Assembly (NCBI RefSeq): GCF_018687785.1
Contig: NZ_LTBL01000001.1
Coordinates: 1,851,780 to 1,915,779 of the forward strand
Reading direction: 5' to 3'
Source of the DNA: Methanovulcanius yangii
GTDB taxonomy: Archaea > Halobacteriota > Methanomicrobia > Methanomicrobiales > Methanomicrobiaceae
Length of the DNA: 64,000 bases
This document shows, piece by piece, positions 16,197 through 24,473 of this stretch. A model generated the notes under the pieces. It was not told the DNA's origin and did not search any database. It saw only the letters and a list, made by a program, of their open reading frames with translations. Every line of letters starts with the position of its first letter. Positions within the stretch are counted from its first letter, which is position 1. The position numbers and the translations under genes were made by a program.

Positions 16197-19100
16197 ATGA
16201 AGGTTGGCCGGCTCGTGTGTAGCGTATGCTGCCTTTTCCTCCTGATGCTGGTACTCGCAACTGTTCCTGCAGCCGCCGCCACGACTGAACTGACGGTTGT
16301 GCGATACACATCGACGGGCGCGGTTGCGCAGGAGAAGACCGTCACCTATGAGTGGATGGAGGCAAACCTGCCGGTGCAGGGCGACGGGACGACCCATTAC
16401 TACCATCAGGGGCCCGTATTTGAAGGCGAATGGGAACGGGTGCATCCCGGTGAGACCTATGATTACTGGGACCCTGCCGAGACCGTGAACTACCGGACAA
16501 AGGACTATGGCGCGGCGAAAGGGACGGCGGTGCGGGACCTCTGTGATCTCGTGGGAGGCATGTCCGACGGAGATACTGTCAAAATCATTGCATCGGACGG
16601 TTTTTACAAATATTTCCCGTATGATGCGATATATCGCCCACCATCCCGTATGGGAACGGCGGTGGTGACATGGTACCGTCCTGATTACGGGTATGTCCCG
16701 AATTATTTTGAAGGCATGCGGCTCGTCTTTTTTGCGGATACCTCCACGAATCCGGACGGATGGCACGTATTCGGCATTACCGATATGAAGGAAACGCTGC
16801 CTGAAGAGTACTGGCACTGGTACTGGGGGAGTCCCACTGACAAGTATCCCACAACAACGGGTCTCTCGGTCCAGTATCTCTCCCGCATTGAAATTTATCC
16901 CGGTTCCTCGGGGGTCGGCCCCGTTAGCGGAGGGGGTGGGAGTGATGATTCCTTTACATGGAAGCCCGAGATGGGCCGCCTGAATGTCACCTCGAGTCCG
17001 TCCGGAGCCGCCGTAATTCTCGACGGCGAGGAGACGGAGTACCTCACCAATGCGAGCATTGCGGATCTGCCCGTTGGAGATTATGGGGTGACCGTTGTCC
17101 GGGACGGATATGCGTCTCCCCGCGAAGTTTGGGTCACCGTCCCGGCCGACGGGACGGCGCAGTGGCATTTTGATCTTGAGGAGCTGTATGCACCACTCAT
17201 GGTCAGGACGTGGCCGGAGGATGCCGTGTTCTTCCTTGATGGGGAGAATATCGGGCGCCCTGCCGGGGTGGCGTTGGGCGCCGTCACCGTCGCAAACCAT
17301 TCGGTGACGGTGACGGCGGAAGGATATGTCCCCGAAACCCGACATTTCCGGGTGGAGGACGGCGAGGGAGCGGAGATTCTGATTGCACTGTCTCCGGTCA
17401 TTGCCCCTGAAATTCCGGACAGGACCAACGAAACACTCTGTTCCTTCGGCCCCGGCACCGTGGGGGAGAATGTATCCCTCCCCTCCCTCTCCCTGATCGA
17501 TGGAGAGGGGAACATTCTTACTCCGGGAGCGTCTGTCGAAGCGGTCTCTCCGGCCGGGCGCCTCTATATCTGCCTCTCCAACGGGTACAACAGCACCCGT
17601 GGCGAGGGGGTTCAGCCACAGTTCGAGGTGCAGTCCGGCGAGACCGTTCTCTTTCCAAAAGAGTACTACGGGTGTTCCGTTACCGGCCCCGCTGGAGAGA
17701 CGGTGGCGGTTACGGGCATCTATGAAGCACCGGCAGGCAGGGTCAGGGTGACAGGGACCGGCGGGTGCAACGATACGGCGATCGTCGGGGCCGTTGCCGT
17801 CCTCACTGCAAGCGAGGGGCCCCGGAACGGGTGGTATGCAACCTTCGAAGGAGTCACCCCTGCATCGGGCGTGATCGGTGAGATCACCCTTCCTTCTGCA
17901 GCGTATGCACACGAGGGGAATGTGTCAATGGAGGTACTCCTCACCACCAAACCGGATTCGGTCCTGCCTGACTTTTCCCTTGGGGATCACCGGCTGGAAA
18001 CGGCGAGTGTGGAACGTTTGCCGCGTGCGGTGCTCGTACGGTTTGTCCCCGTTCCTGTTCCCGGGACGGGAGCCGTGTTCATGGCAGATGGTGACGGGGA
18101 GGCGCTGATGCATCTTCTCCTCGTGAGTGGGGCCTCCGGCGACGTGGAAGGTATGGAGGGCGCGTTCGCCACTGAAGAGACCCCCGAACCCCGCGATGAC
18201 GGAGGATGGTTCGGTGCAATCCTCTCATGGCTGGCAGGGCTCTTTGGACAGGACAGCCCCAATTCAGAAACCTCGCCGACTCCGGTAGCGGAAGTGCCGA
18301 CCTCCCCTCCTCAGGAGGAGACGCCGGCGGCCGCTGTACCGACCCCGGAGGAAACGGCCACTCCGGCGGACCGGGAGACCGGGGCCACCATCCCTCCCCG
18401 GGGCATGTATGTCACATCCGTCCCCGTCGGTGCTGCCATCTCCCTCGACGGGAAGGCGACGGGGGATACCACCCCCGCCCTCTTCACCGGGCTCAAAGAG
18501 GGGTTGCACCGTGTGAGCGTACGGCATAGCGCAAGCGGACGGACGGAAACCTCCGATGTCTGGGTGCATGACGGGATGCTTGTCCCGGTGGACTTCACCC
18601 TCGTGGGGGATCCCATAGAATCGGAGGTGACGATACGCTCTGCGGATGGGGAACCGGTGGAATTCACCTTGAATGGCGCTTACCCCCTCTACGAAACCCC
18701 GAAAGATGTGACCCTTACCACTCCCGTTTCATGGGTGGCGACGCAGACGGACGGGGCATTCATCTCCGTGATGGTCCCGTTCTCACCCCGCAATGGTGAG
18801 ATTGTCCTTCCGGCAGCAGGTATGACATCGTCCCCCTGTTCCCTTCGCGTTCAGTCGGAGCCGGAAGGGGCGGCGATCTTCGTCGACGGGTATCCGACCG
18901 GCCTTCATACCCCTGCCACCGTCGAAAAGCTCTCGACGGGAGTTCACACCGTAACGATTCACCTGGACGGCTACCTGCCGGATTCACGGGAGATACAACT
19001 CGTGGACCTGCCCCGGGCCGTCGATGAGGAGGTCGGTTTTACGCTCGCCCCCTATGCTTCGGGCGACATGTGCCTCACCTCGGATCCGGCGGGGGCCAAG

Positions 19101-19319
19101 GTCTACCTCTACGGGAGATACATCGGGTGCCGGACGCCCTGCACCGTCTCCGGGATGGCAATCGGGACCTATGCGGTCGGGTTCACTCTCGAAGATACGT
19201 CACGGGTGGTTGATGTGACCGTCATCCCCGGGGGCGTGGCAGAGGGGGTATGCATCTTCCACGATCTCGTGGATGAGAATGGCAATGGACAGACAGAAAC
19301 GAATGAGGAAATTGAATGA
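16197..19319 (+). CDS. Large surface protein: SUOX-like domain on a five-PEGA stalk (paralogue 2)
   Basis: 1040 residues from the ATG at 16197, one base after the previous stop. A signal peptide is followed by a domain paralogous to those at 15371 and 19319 (WMEANLPVQGDGTTHYYHQG; VRDLCDLVGGMSDGD; FFADTSTNPDGWHVFG), two PEGA repeats (LNVTSSPSGAAVILDG; VRTWPEDAVFFLDG), a beta-rich region with VGENVSLPSLSLIDGEGN, the motif ILSWLAGLFG, a Pro/Thr/Glu linker and three more PEGA-like repeats (MYVTSVPVGAAISLDG; LRVQSEPEGAAIFVDGY; MCLTSDPAGAKVYLYGRY). It ends without an anchor, in DENGNGQTETNEE, which resembles one EF-hand/dockerin-type loop. PEGA domains are common in archaeal surface proteins. Function unknown; ligand binding is inferred. 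Confidence 0.85.
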   Translation: MKVGRLVCSVCCLFLLMLVLATVPAAAATTELTVVRYTSTGAVAQEKTVTYEWMEANLPVQGDGTTHYYHQGPVFEGEWERVHPGETYDYWDPAETVNYRTKDYGAAKGTAVRDLCDLVGGMSDGDTVKIIASDGFYKYFPYDAIYRPPSRMGTAVVTWYRPDYGYVPNYFEGMRLVFFADTSTNPDGWHVFGITDMKETLPEEYWHWYWGSPTDKYPTTTGLSVQYLSRIEIYPGSSGVGPVSGGGGSDDSFTWKPEMGRLNVTSSPSGAAVILDGEETEYLTNASIADLPVGDYGVTVVRDGYASPREVWVTVPADGTAQWHFDLEELYAPLMVRTWPEDAVFFLDGENIGRPAGVALGAVTVANHSVTVTAEGYVPETRHFRVEDGEGAEILIALSPVIAPEIPDRTNETLCSFGPGTVGENVSLPSLSLIDGEGNILTPGASVEAVSPAGRLYICLSNGYNSTRGEGVQPQFEVQSGETVLFPKEYYGCSVTGPAGETVAVTGIYEAPAGRVRVTGTGGCNDTAIVGAVAVLTASEGPRNGWYATFEGVTPASGVIGEITLPSAAYAHEGNVSMEVLLTTKPDSVLPDFSLGDHRLETASVERLPRAVLVRFVPVPVPGTGAVFMADGDGEALMHLLLVSGASGDVEGMEGAFATEETPEPRDDGGWFGAILSWLAGLFGQDSPNSETSPTPVAEVPTSPPQEETPAAAVPTPEETATPADRETGATIPPRGMYVTSVPVGAAISLDGKATGDTTPALFTGLKEGLHRVSVRHSASGRTETSDVWVHDGMLVPVDFTLVGDPIESEVTIRSADGEPVEFTLNGAYPLYETPKDVTLTTPVSWVATQTDGAFISVMVPFSPRNGEIVLPAAGMTSSPCSLRVQSEPEGAAIFVDGYPTGLHTPATVEKLSTGVHTVTIHLDGYLPDSREIQLVDLPRAVDEEVGFTLAPYASGDMCLTSDPAGAKVYLYGRYIGCRTPCTVSGMAIGTYAVGFTLEDTSRVVDVTVIPGGVAEGVCIFHDLVDENGNGQTETNEEIE

Positions 19320-20176
19320 TGAAAGAAATGAATGTACGATCAATCGCCTGTATCCTGGTACTCTCTCTCGCACTCCTCTGTGTGGGCGTAGGACCGGCTG
19401 CCGCCACCCCGACGGAGGGAATCACCATTTCCCTCCTTGACGGGGCAAACGAAACCATCCTTGCAACGAAGTACGTGGATTACCGCTGGATGGAGGCGAA
19501 CCTTCCCGTCTACGGCGACGGCACGACCCATTACTACCATCAGGGACCGGTCTTCTCCGAGGACCCGATGGTGGCCTGGGACCAGAACGAGACCGCGAAT
19601 TACAAGGACCACGGTGCCCCGAAGGGAACGGACGTGGCCGACCTCTGCGACCTCGTGGGCGGTGCGGCCCCCGGCGATGAGGTGATGATCAAGGCGGGCG
19701 ACGGGTACAACGTCGTCTTCCCGTACGAGAACATCTACACCCCCGACCCGCGGCAGGGGCCGATGGTCCTCTGCTGGTACAACGGCGAGGAGGCGGAGTA
19801 TGGTGCCCGGCAGGGCGTCGGCTACGTGCCGGACGACTACTACAACGGGATTCACCTGCTCTTTTTCGCCGACACCTCCACGAATGCGGAGGGCCTGCAT
19901 GTGTACGGCAACTGGGACATGCACGAGACGATGCCGGGTTCGGCCCAGCACTTCTATGACCTGAGCCCCTCGACAAACGGCTTCACCGTCAAGTGGGTCG
20001 ACGAGGTACGCCTCTATCGCGGCGGCTACAGCGGCGACCGGACGGCGCCCGTCAAGTCGCTCGCCGGCGAGGACGGTGCGGCGGACGGACCGGTTCCGAC
20101 CGAGTCTCCCGCTCCGCTCGCGGGCCTTGCGGGGCTTGCAGCAGCGGGCCTTCTCCTCAGGAGGGTGGGGGCATGA
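19319..20176 (+). CDS. Surface protein with SUOX-like domain (paralogue 3)
   Basis: 285 residues from the second of two adjacent ATGs (19316 and 19319), overlapping the previous gene; GAGGAAATTGA precedes. A signal peptide is followed by the shared domain: WMEANLPVYGDGTTHYYHQG, KGTDVADLCDLVGGAAPGDE, GYNVVFPYENIYTPDPRQGP, FFADTSTNAEGLHVYGNWDM and FTVKWVDEVRLY. A Pro/Thr linker precedes the tail PLAGLAGLAAAGLLLRRVGA, a hydrophobic/Arg C-terminal signal like those recognised by archaeosortases. Its stop overlaps the next start by four bases. The domain has no Cys at the molybdenum-ligand position of sulfite oxidases, so catalysis of that type is not expected. Confidence 0.82.
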   Translation: MKEMNVRSIACILVLSLALLCVGVGPAAATPTEGITISLLDGANETILATKYVDYRWMEANLPVYGDGTTHYYHQGPVFSEDPMVAWDQNETANYKDHGAPKGTDVADLCDLVGGAAPGDEVMIKAGDGYNVVFPYENIYTPDPRQGPMVLCWYNGEEAEYGARQGVGYVPDDYYNGIHLLFFADTSTNAEGLHVYGNWDMHETMPGSAQHFYDLSPSTNGFTVKWVDEVRLYRGGYSGDRTAPVKSLAGEDGAADGPVPTESPAPLAGLAGLAAAGLLLRRVGA

Positions 20177-20736
20177 AACGGGCACCGGTGTGGACGCTCC
20201 TTCTCCTCCTCGTCCTTGCCGCCGCCTGCGGCTGCACGGACAGCGGCCAGACGGCACCGGCGGCGCCCGAACCGCTTGAGGGGACGGTCACGATAATCCA
20301 CGGAGGCACTTCCGTCACCTATGATTACGATGATATCGCCACGATGCCCGCCTGGGAAGGGATGGCATATGCCGTCTCGACCGTCGGCATCAAGTATGGG
20401 CCGTACCAGGCAAAGGGCGTCCCCCTCATCGACCTGATCACCCTCTCCGGCTCCTTCGAAGAAGAGAACCAGGCCTGGATCTCGGCGGACGACGGGTATA
20501 TGTGGGTCTTCGATTACGATCAGGTGATGGGCGAGGGGTTCATCACCTTCGACGAGGATCTGAAGGAGATCCCGTCTCCGCCGCTCACTGTCATCCTCAT
20601 GTACGAACAGGACGGCCAGCCCCTCTCCTATGACGATGGCGGGCCGTTCCGGGTCGTCGTTGCCACTGATGAAGGAGGCGTCATCACCGAGGGAAGTTCC
20701 TGGGTGAAGTGGGTATCGGCGATCGAGGTGAAGTAA
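20173..20736 (+). CDS. Lipoprotein with SUOX/molybdopterin-fold-like domain
   Basis: 187 residues. The lipobox LAAACGC near residue 20 predicts a membrane lipoprotein. The domain of about 150 residues shows the order expected of the oxidoreductase molybdopterin-binding fold: VTYDYDDIATMP, KYGPYQAKGVPLIDLITLSG, WISADDGYMWVFDYDQV, LMYEQDGQPLSYDDGGPFRV and a final SWVKWVSAIEV. The molybdenum-ligand Cys is absent. It is a smaller version of the domain in the three preceding genes, without their extra THYYHQG and ADTS..HVFG segments. A GGAGGGTGGGG site precedes the ATG; the stop is one base from the WtpA start. Inference: binds a pterin, metal oxyanion or related ligand. Confidence 0.82.
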   Translation: MKRAPVWTLLLLLVLAAACGCTDSGQTAPAAPEPLEGTVTIIHGGTSVTYDYDDIATMPAWEGMAYAVSTVGIKYGPYQAKGVPLIDLITLSGSFEEENQAWISADDGYMWVFDYDQVMGEGFITFDEDLKEIPSPPLTVILMYEQDGQPLSYDDGGPFRVVVATDEGGVITEGSSWVKWVSAIEVK

Positions 20737-20737
20737 G

Positions 20738-21745
20738 GTGACCGACCGGACCGCCCCCGCCGCCCTCCTCCTGCTCCTCCTTGCCGGCATGCTGGTGACC
20801 TGCGGGTGCACGGGGAATGGCGGGGAGGACGAGCCGGTCGTCCTCAACGTGGTGGCGGCGGGTAGTGTCCTCGGCCCCCTCGGGGAGGTCGAGGCGGCCT
20901 TCGAGGCGGACCACCCGGGCGTCGACGTCCGCGTGGAGGGCCACGGGTCCATCCAGTGCATCCGGCAGGTGACCGACCTTCACCGCGACTTCGATGTCGT
21001 CATCGTCGCTGACGAGACGCTCATTCCGGATATGATGTACCGGGAGGATGAACGCACCGGTGAGGCCTATGCAGATTCCTATACCCCGTTCGCCCGCAAT
21101 GCGGTGGTCGTCGCCTACACCCCGCAGAGCCGGTACGGCGATGCGATCACAGCTGAGAACTGGTATGAAGTTCTCTCCCGCCCGGATGTGCGGGTGGGAT
21201 TCTCGAACCCGATGCTCGATGCCGCAGGGTACCGGGCGTTGATGGTTCTTCTCCTTGCAGAGGAGTACTACGGCGAGGCGGGGCTCTTCGCGGGCATCGC
21301 CGGCGACCACTGTGCCCCGGCCCTGACGGTGACGGAAACGGGCGGCGTGCAGAGGGTCACCCTCCCGGAGGTGCTCGAGCCGGACGGGACGAAACTCGTC
21401 ATCAGGGACGGGAGCATCTTTCTCCTCTCCCACCTTGAGTCGGGAGGCATCGACTATGCCTTCGAGTATAAGAGCGTCGCAGAGGAGCACGGCCTGCAGT
21501 ACATCTCCCTTCCGCCGGCAATCGACCTGAGCACCCCGGTCCATGCAGAGAATTACCGGACCGTTGAGGTGACTCTTGGTTTCCAGCGCTTCAGTAGTAT
21601 CGGGAGCGTCAGGACCGGCGTGCCGGTGGTCTATGGTGTCGTGGTGCCGGCGGGGGCGACGAACCCGGCGCTTGCAGAGGAGTTTGCCGGGTACGTGACG
21701 GCGATGTTCGGTGAGGGCGGGTACGGGTGGCCTGCGGTGTATTGA
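20738..21745 (+). CDS. wtpA: Tungstate/molybdate ABC transporter substrate-binding lipoprotein (WtpA family)
   Basis: 335 residues with GTG start, signal peptide and lipobox VTCGC. Family features include LNVVAAGSVLGPLGEVEAAF, GHGSIQCIRQVTDL, DVVIVADETLIPDMMY, VRVGFSNPMLDAAGYRALMV, the ligand-loop region DYAFEYKSVAEEHGLQYISL, and PVVYGVVVPAGATNP. In WtpA proteins the acidic residue of the EYKSVA region contributes to the oxyanion site, and it is kept here. Normal length. No WtpB permease or WtpC ATPase gene follows, which is unusual; the permease may be elsewhere. Last gene of the five-gene operon. Confidence 0.88.
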   Translation: MTDRTAPAALLLLLLAGMLVTCGCTGNGGEDEPVVLNVVAAGSVLGPLGEVEAAFEADHPGVDVRVEGHGSIQCIRQVTDLHRDFDVVIVADETLIPDMMYREDERTGEAYADSYTPFARNAVVVAYTPQSRYGDAITAENWYEVLSRPDVRVGFSNPMLDAAGYRALMVLLLAEEYYGEAGLFAGIAGDHCAPALTVTETGGVQRVTLPEVLEPDGTKLVIRDGSIFLLSHLESGGIDYAFEYKSVAEEHGLQYISLPPAIDLSTPVHAENYRTVEVTLGFQRFSSIGSVRTGVPVVYGVVVPAGATNPALAEEFAGYVTAMFGEGGYGWPAVY

Positions 21746-21811
21746 AGAGAATGGATGTGGGGTTTTTCGCCCGTTTCTCTTCGTTTGCCCACATCCATTG
21801 GAGGTGCTGAG

Positions 21812-21860
21812 CCATGGGGGACCTGCGGTCCCCCCGGCAGCCCCCCCGCTTTTTGCGATA
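21812..21860. repeat. Dispersed non-coding repeat, copy 1 (box A only)
   Basis: About 50 bases beginning CCATGGGGGACCTGCGGTCC, nearly identical to 36275-36323. It contains a perfect hairpin, GGGGGACC-TGC-GGTCCCCC, followed by CGGCAGCCCCCC and GCTTTTTGCGATA. No gene covers it: it lies between the wtpA stop and the convergent archaellin-like gene. The second part of the element (box B) is missing. The rest of the 240-base gap shows only AT-rich sequence. Confidence 0.75.
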
Positions 21861-21985
21861 TTCCCGTTCCGGCTGCTTCATTCGTTTTGAATCGTTTATC
21901 TTTGAATCGATCCACGTAGTGGTATTTGGGACGGGGGTGAGCGCTATCGTTTTTTTTCTTCTGGTGTTCCGATCCCTGTTCCTCT

Positions 21986-22669
21986 TCACCCCAGATCCAT
22001 TACCGAACGTATCGCCGGGGGAACGGTCCGCCGCAGGGAGAAGGGCATCCCGCCCTCTGCGGTGATGCCGACCGTGAACCGGGTGTTCGGGGCGAGGCGC
22101 TCTTCGGGGTAGAGGAGGACTTCGAAGATTTCGTTCGGCTCGAGGACGAGGTCATCGTCCGCCTGCCGGAAGGGAATCACATGGGACCGCGAGGCGACGG
22201 TCCACTGCCCACGGTCAAGGGGGCGGTTGGCGGCGGAAAGGGAGAGGGGTGCCGTCCGGCCGTCTGCGGTCATCGTCACGGTGGCGCTGCTCAGATCGAC
22301 CCCGCCCAGATCACCGGTCGCGAGGCGAACACTCACGAGGACCGCCCCCATCATATCCGGGTGCAGGCCGCCTTCACCGGTGACGGCCACCCCTTCGTAC
22401 GGCCCGCCATCGTCCGCAAAGCCGTACACCTCGCCGTCCTCTATGAGGAGGCTTCCGCCCTCCTCCATTGCGCCCACGACGACCCCGCGGTCGTCGCCCC
22501 CGGCCGGGGCGAGGACCGTCAGGTGAAGGACGAGGTACAGGCCGCAGAGAACAAGGGCGCAGAGGATGAGCAGTTCGAGGCCGGTGAGCCCCTCGTCAGC
22601 GGCGTGGATGAGAGGGGATGGGCGGTGCCGGCATACAACGGGCCCGATTGTCATCGCCGCTGCCGCCAT
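21986..22669 (-). CDS. Archaellin-like (class III signal peptide) protein
   Basis: 227 residues. After a 27-residue leader comes DEGLTGLELLILCALVLCGL, matching the archaellin/type IV pilin-like processing site (x-G | x-TGLE followed by a hydrophobic helix). The rest has the archaellin beta pattern: GVVVGAMEEGGSLLIEDGEV, GGVDLSSATVTMTADG, FEVLLYPEERLAPNTRFTVG, ending SLRRTVPPAI. It is on the short side and sits alone, not in an archaellum operon, so it may build a pilus-like or minor filament. It starts inside the end of the phospholipase-D gene upstream (19-base overlap), so the two are cotranscribed. Confidence 0.75.
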   Translation of the reverse strand: MAAAAMTIGPVVCRHRPSPLIHAADEGLTGLELLILCALVLCGLYLVLHLTVLAPAGGDDRGVVVGAMEEGGSLLIEDGEVYGFADDGGPYEGVAVTGEGGLHPDMMGAVLVSVRLATGDLGGVDLSSATVTMTADGRTAPLSLSAANRPLDRGQWTVASRSHVIPFRQADDDLVLEPNEIFEVLLYPEERLAPNTRFTVGITAEGGMPFSLRRTVPPAIRSVMDLG

Positions 22670-24348
22670 GCGTAGTAGCAGGCGAGGCAGGCGAGCATGC
22701 CTGCGGCCGCAAGGATGCGCAGGGTCCGGTCATCCGCGTCCGCCGTCCCGGTGAACGGGGTGCCCGCCGCATCCTCCCAGTCGTCCTCGAAGACCGCCGT
22801 GAAGTACGCCCCGACGCCGGGGTGACGGATGATGACGCCCGCCTCCCGGTTGAAGGAGGGGGAGTGCTCGTTCCAGTTGATCGACGACACGAGCACCTCC
22901 TCCCCGTCGACGATGACGCCCTTCGTGTGCACCTTGACGATGTCATCATCCGTCGTGCGGGCAAGGCGGGCTTCGAGGGGCAGGCCCTCCGCCGCCGCCC
23001 GGGCGTTGATGGCCGCCGCCATCTCGTCGTTGTCGTCCTCCCCTTCCACGTTGAACCAGTAGCTGTCGAGGATGATGCGCACCGGAACGCCGCGCCCGGC
23101 GGCGGCCACCGCCGCGGCGAGGTACGGATTCTCCCGCCCGTCCGACCAGTCACTGATGTACGCCTGTTCGATGTCGACCGAGACCTGTGCCCCCTCGATC
23201 ATCGCCGGGATGAGGCCGGCCGTATCGGGTGCAAGGACGGGGGTGACCGTGGCGCCGGTGAAGGTTGCGGGGCCGAACTCCGGGGTGCGGGAGACGGAGC
23301 CGTCGCCTCCTCCGTCCGCGTCCCCGGGGGGGCTTCCGGGGAAGGGGGCGGCATCAGGCCCGCCCGCATCGTCAACGAAGACCGTCGTGAAGTAGTCCGC
23401 CACGCCGGGGTGGGTGACGACCACTCCCCAGCCGCGGTTGCCTGCAGTGCCTGCCGGGGGAAATCCGCTCGCCCCGAAATTCTCGGTCGTAACAAGCACC
23501 GTCTCCCCGTCGGCGACGACATACTTCGCATGATCGTAGCGGTACCGGGCATGAGCCTCGTCCGTCGTCGCCATCGTTAGGACCTCCGCACCCGCGCCGG
23601 TGAGGAGCCACGCGATGCCGTCCTCGCCCTCGGGGATGCCGCCGACGGGCCCGCCCTCGAGGAGGACGCGGACCGTGGCGCCGCCTGCGGCGGCATTTGC
23701 CGCTGCGGCCGCGATGTCTGCATCGGTGAACTCATAGACGTTGATCAGGAGGGAGGTGTCGGCGGATGCGAGGGTCTCCGTCAGGACCTCGCGCGAACAG
23801 TCGGGGGATGCAAAGGCGGTGACCGTCGCACCGGTATAGGTCGCGGGGGCGAACCGGGACTGTCCGATGAAGTACGGGCGCCTATCCCACATGCCGTCCT
23901 CGTACACGTGTACCTGCCCCTCCCGGCAGACGACATCGTCCGGCCACCCGACGGACTGAATCTCCGTGCCACGGACGAGGACCGTCACCGTATCCCCGGC
24001 ATTGCCGAGGGCGAACTGCCCGGTCCGGACGAGGTCCGGGACGCCGGGGGAGGAGTCGTACCACTCGAAGTCGGGCCATCTGCCGTGGACGTCATGGTAG
24101 GCGGTGCCCTGGGCGGCACAGGTGAGGGGCACCGTCGCCCTCGTCCCCGCGGGGAACCGGACGGACCCCTCTCCGTCGGTGACGAGCACCCCGTCCATGC
24201 TCCCGCCGCCGATGACGAAGAACTCGTCGGCCTCTCCCTTGAGCCACGTATCCGGGCAGATTTCGGTGATCATCACCGTTCCGGAGGCATGCATGCAGCA
24301 GAGAAGAAAAATGGCGCAGAGTGCGAACGCAGTGGCGGGGATACGCAT
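22651..24348 (-). CDS. Secreted phospholipase-D superfamily protein with lamin-tail-like domain
   Basis: 565 residues: signal peptide (about 1-23), a lamin-tail-like domain beginning MITEICPDTWLKGEADEFFV (about 25-150), then two PLD half-sites. The first HKD motif is YDHAKYVVADGETVLVTTEN (about residue 273) and the second is KVHTKGVIVDGEEVLVSSIN (about 490). A C-terminal helix (ILAAAGMLACLACYYAW) with basic residues anchors it. The combination of lamin tail and PLD is known in extracellular nucleases of bacteria and archaea, so a surface nuclease or phospholipase is likely. It is followed by the overlapping archaellin-like gene. Confidence 0.88.
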   Translation of the reverse strand: MRIPATAFALCAIFLLCCMHASGTVMITEICPDTWLKGEADEFFVIGGGSMDGVLVTDGEGSVRFPAGTRATVPLTCAAQGTAYHDVHGRWPDFEWYDSSPGVPDLVRTGQFALGNAGDTVTVLVRGTEIQSVGWPDDVVCREGQVHVYEDGMWDRRPYFIGQSRFAPATYTGATVTAFASPDCSREVLTETLASADTSLLINVYEFTDADIAAAAANAAAGGATVRVLLEGGPVGGIPEGEDGIAWLLTGAGAEVLTMATTDEAHARYRYDHAKYVVADGETVLVTTENFGASGFPPAGTAGNRGWGVVVTHPGVADYFTTVFVDDAGGPDAAPFPGSPPGDADGGGDGSVSRTPEFGPATFTGATVTPVLAPDTAGLIPAMIEGAQVSVDIEQAYISDWSDGRENPYLAAAVAAAGRGVPVRIILDSYWFNVEGEDDNDEMAAAINARAAAEGLPLEARLARTTDDDIVKVHTKGVIVDGEEVLVSSINWNEHSPSFNREAGVIIRHPGVGAYFTAVFEDDWEDAAGTPFTGTADADDRTLRILAAAGMLACLACYYAWRQRR

Positions 24349-24473
24349 GATATCCGGTTGGAGGGAAGGCCGTTAATGCTTTCCCGAATGGATGTTCCCG
24401 CTCCTGCCCCCGGGGCGGTGGGGGAGGACGCCGGCCGTCTCGGTTATGAGGCATCACGGACAACGGATAGATC

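Noticed and set aside
15371-20736. Active sulfite-oxidase or other molybdenum oxidoreductase function for the SUOX-like proteins
   Set aside because: The Cys that binds molybdenum in that family is missing in all four proteins, so only fold similarity and possible binding are claimed.
20738-21745. A complete tungstate ABC transporter
   Set aside because: No permease or ATPase gene is adjacent; the next gene is convergent and archaellin-like.
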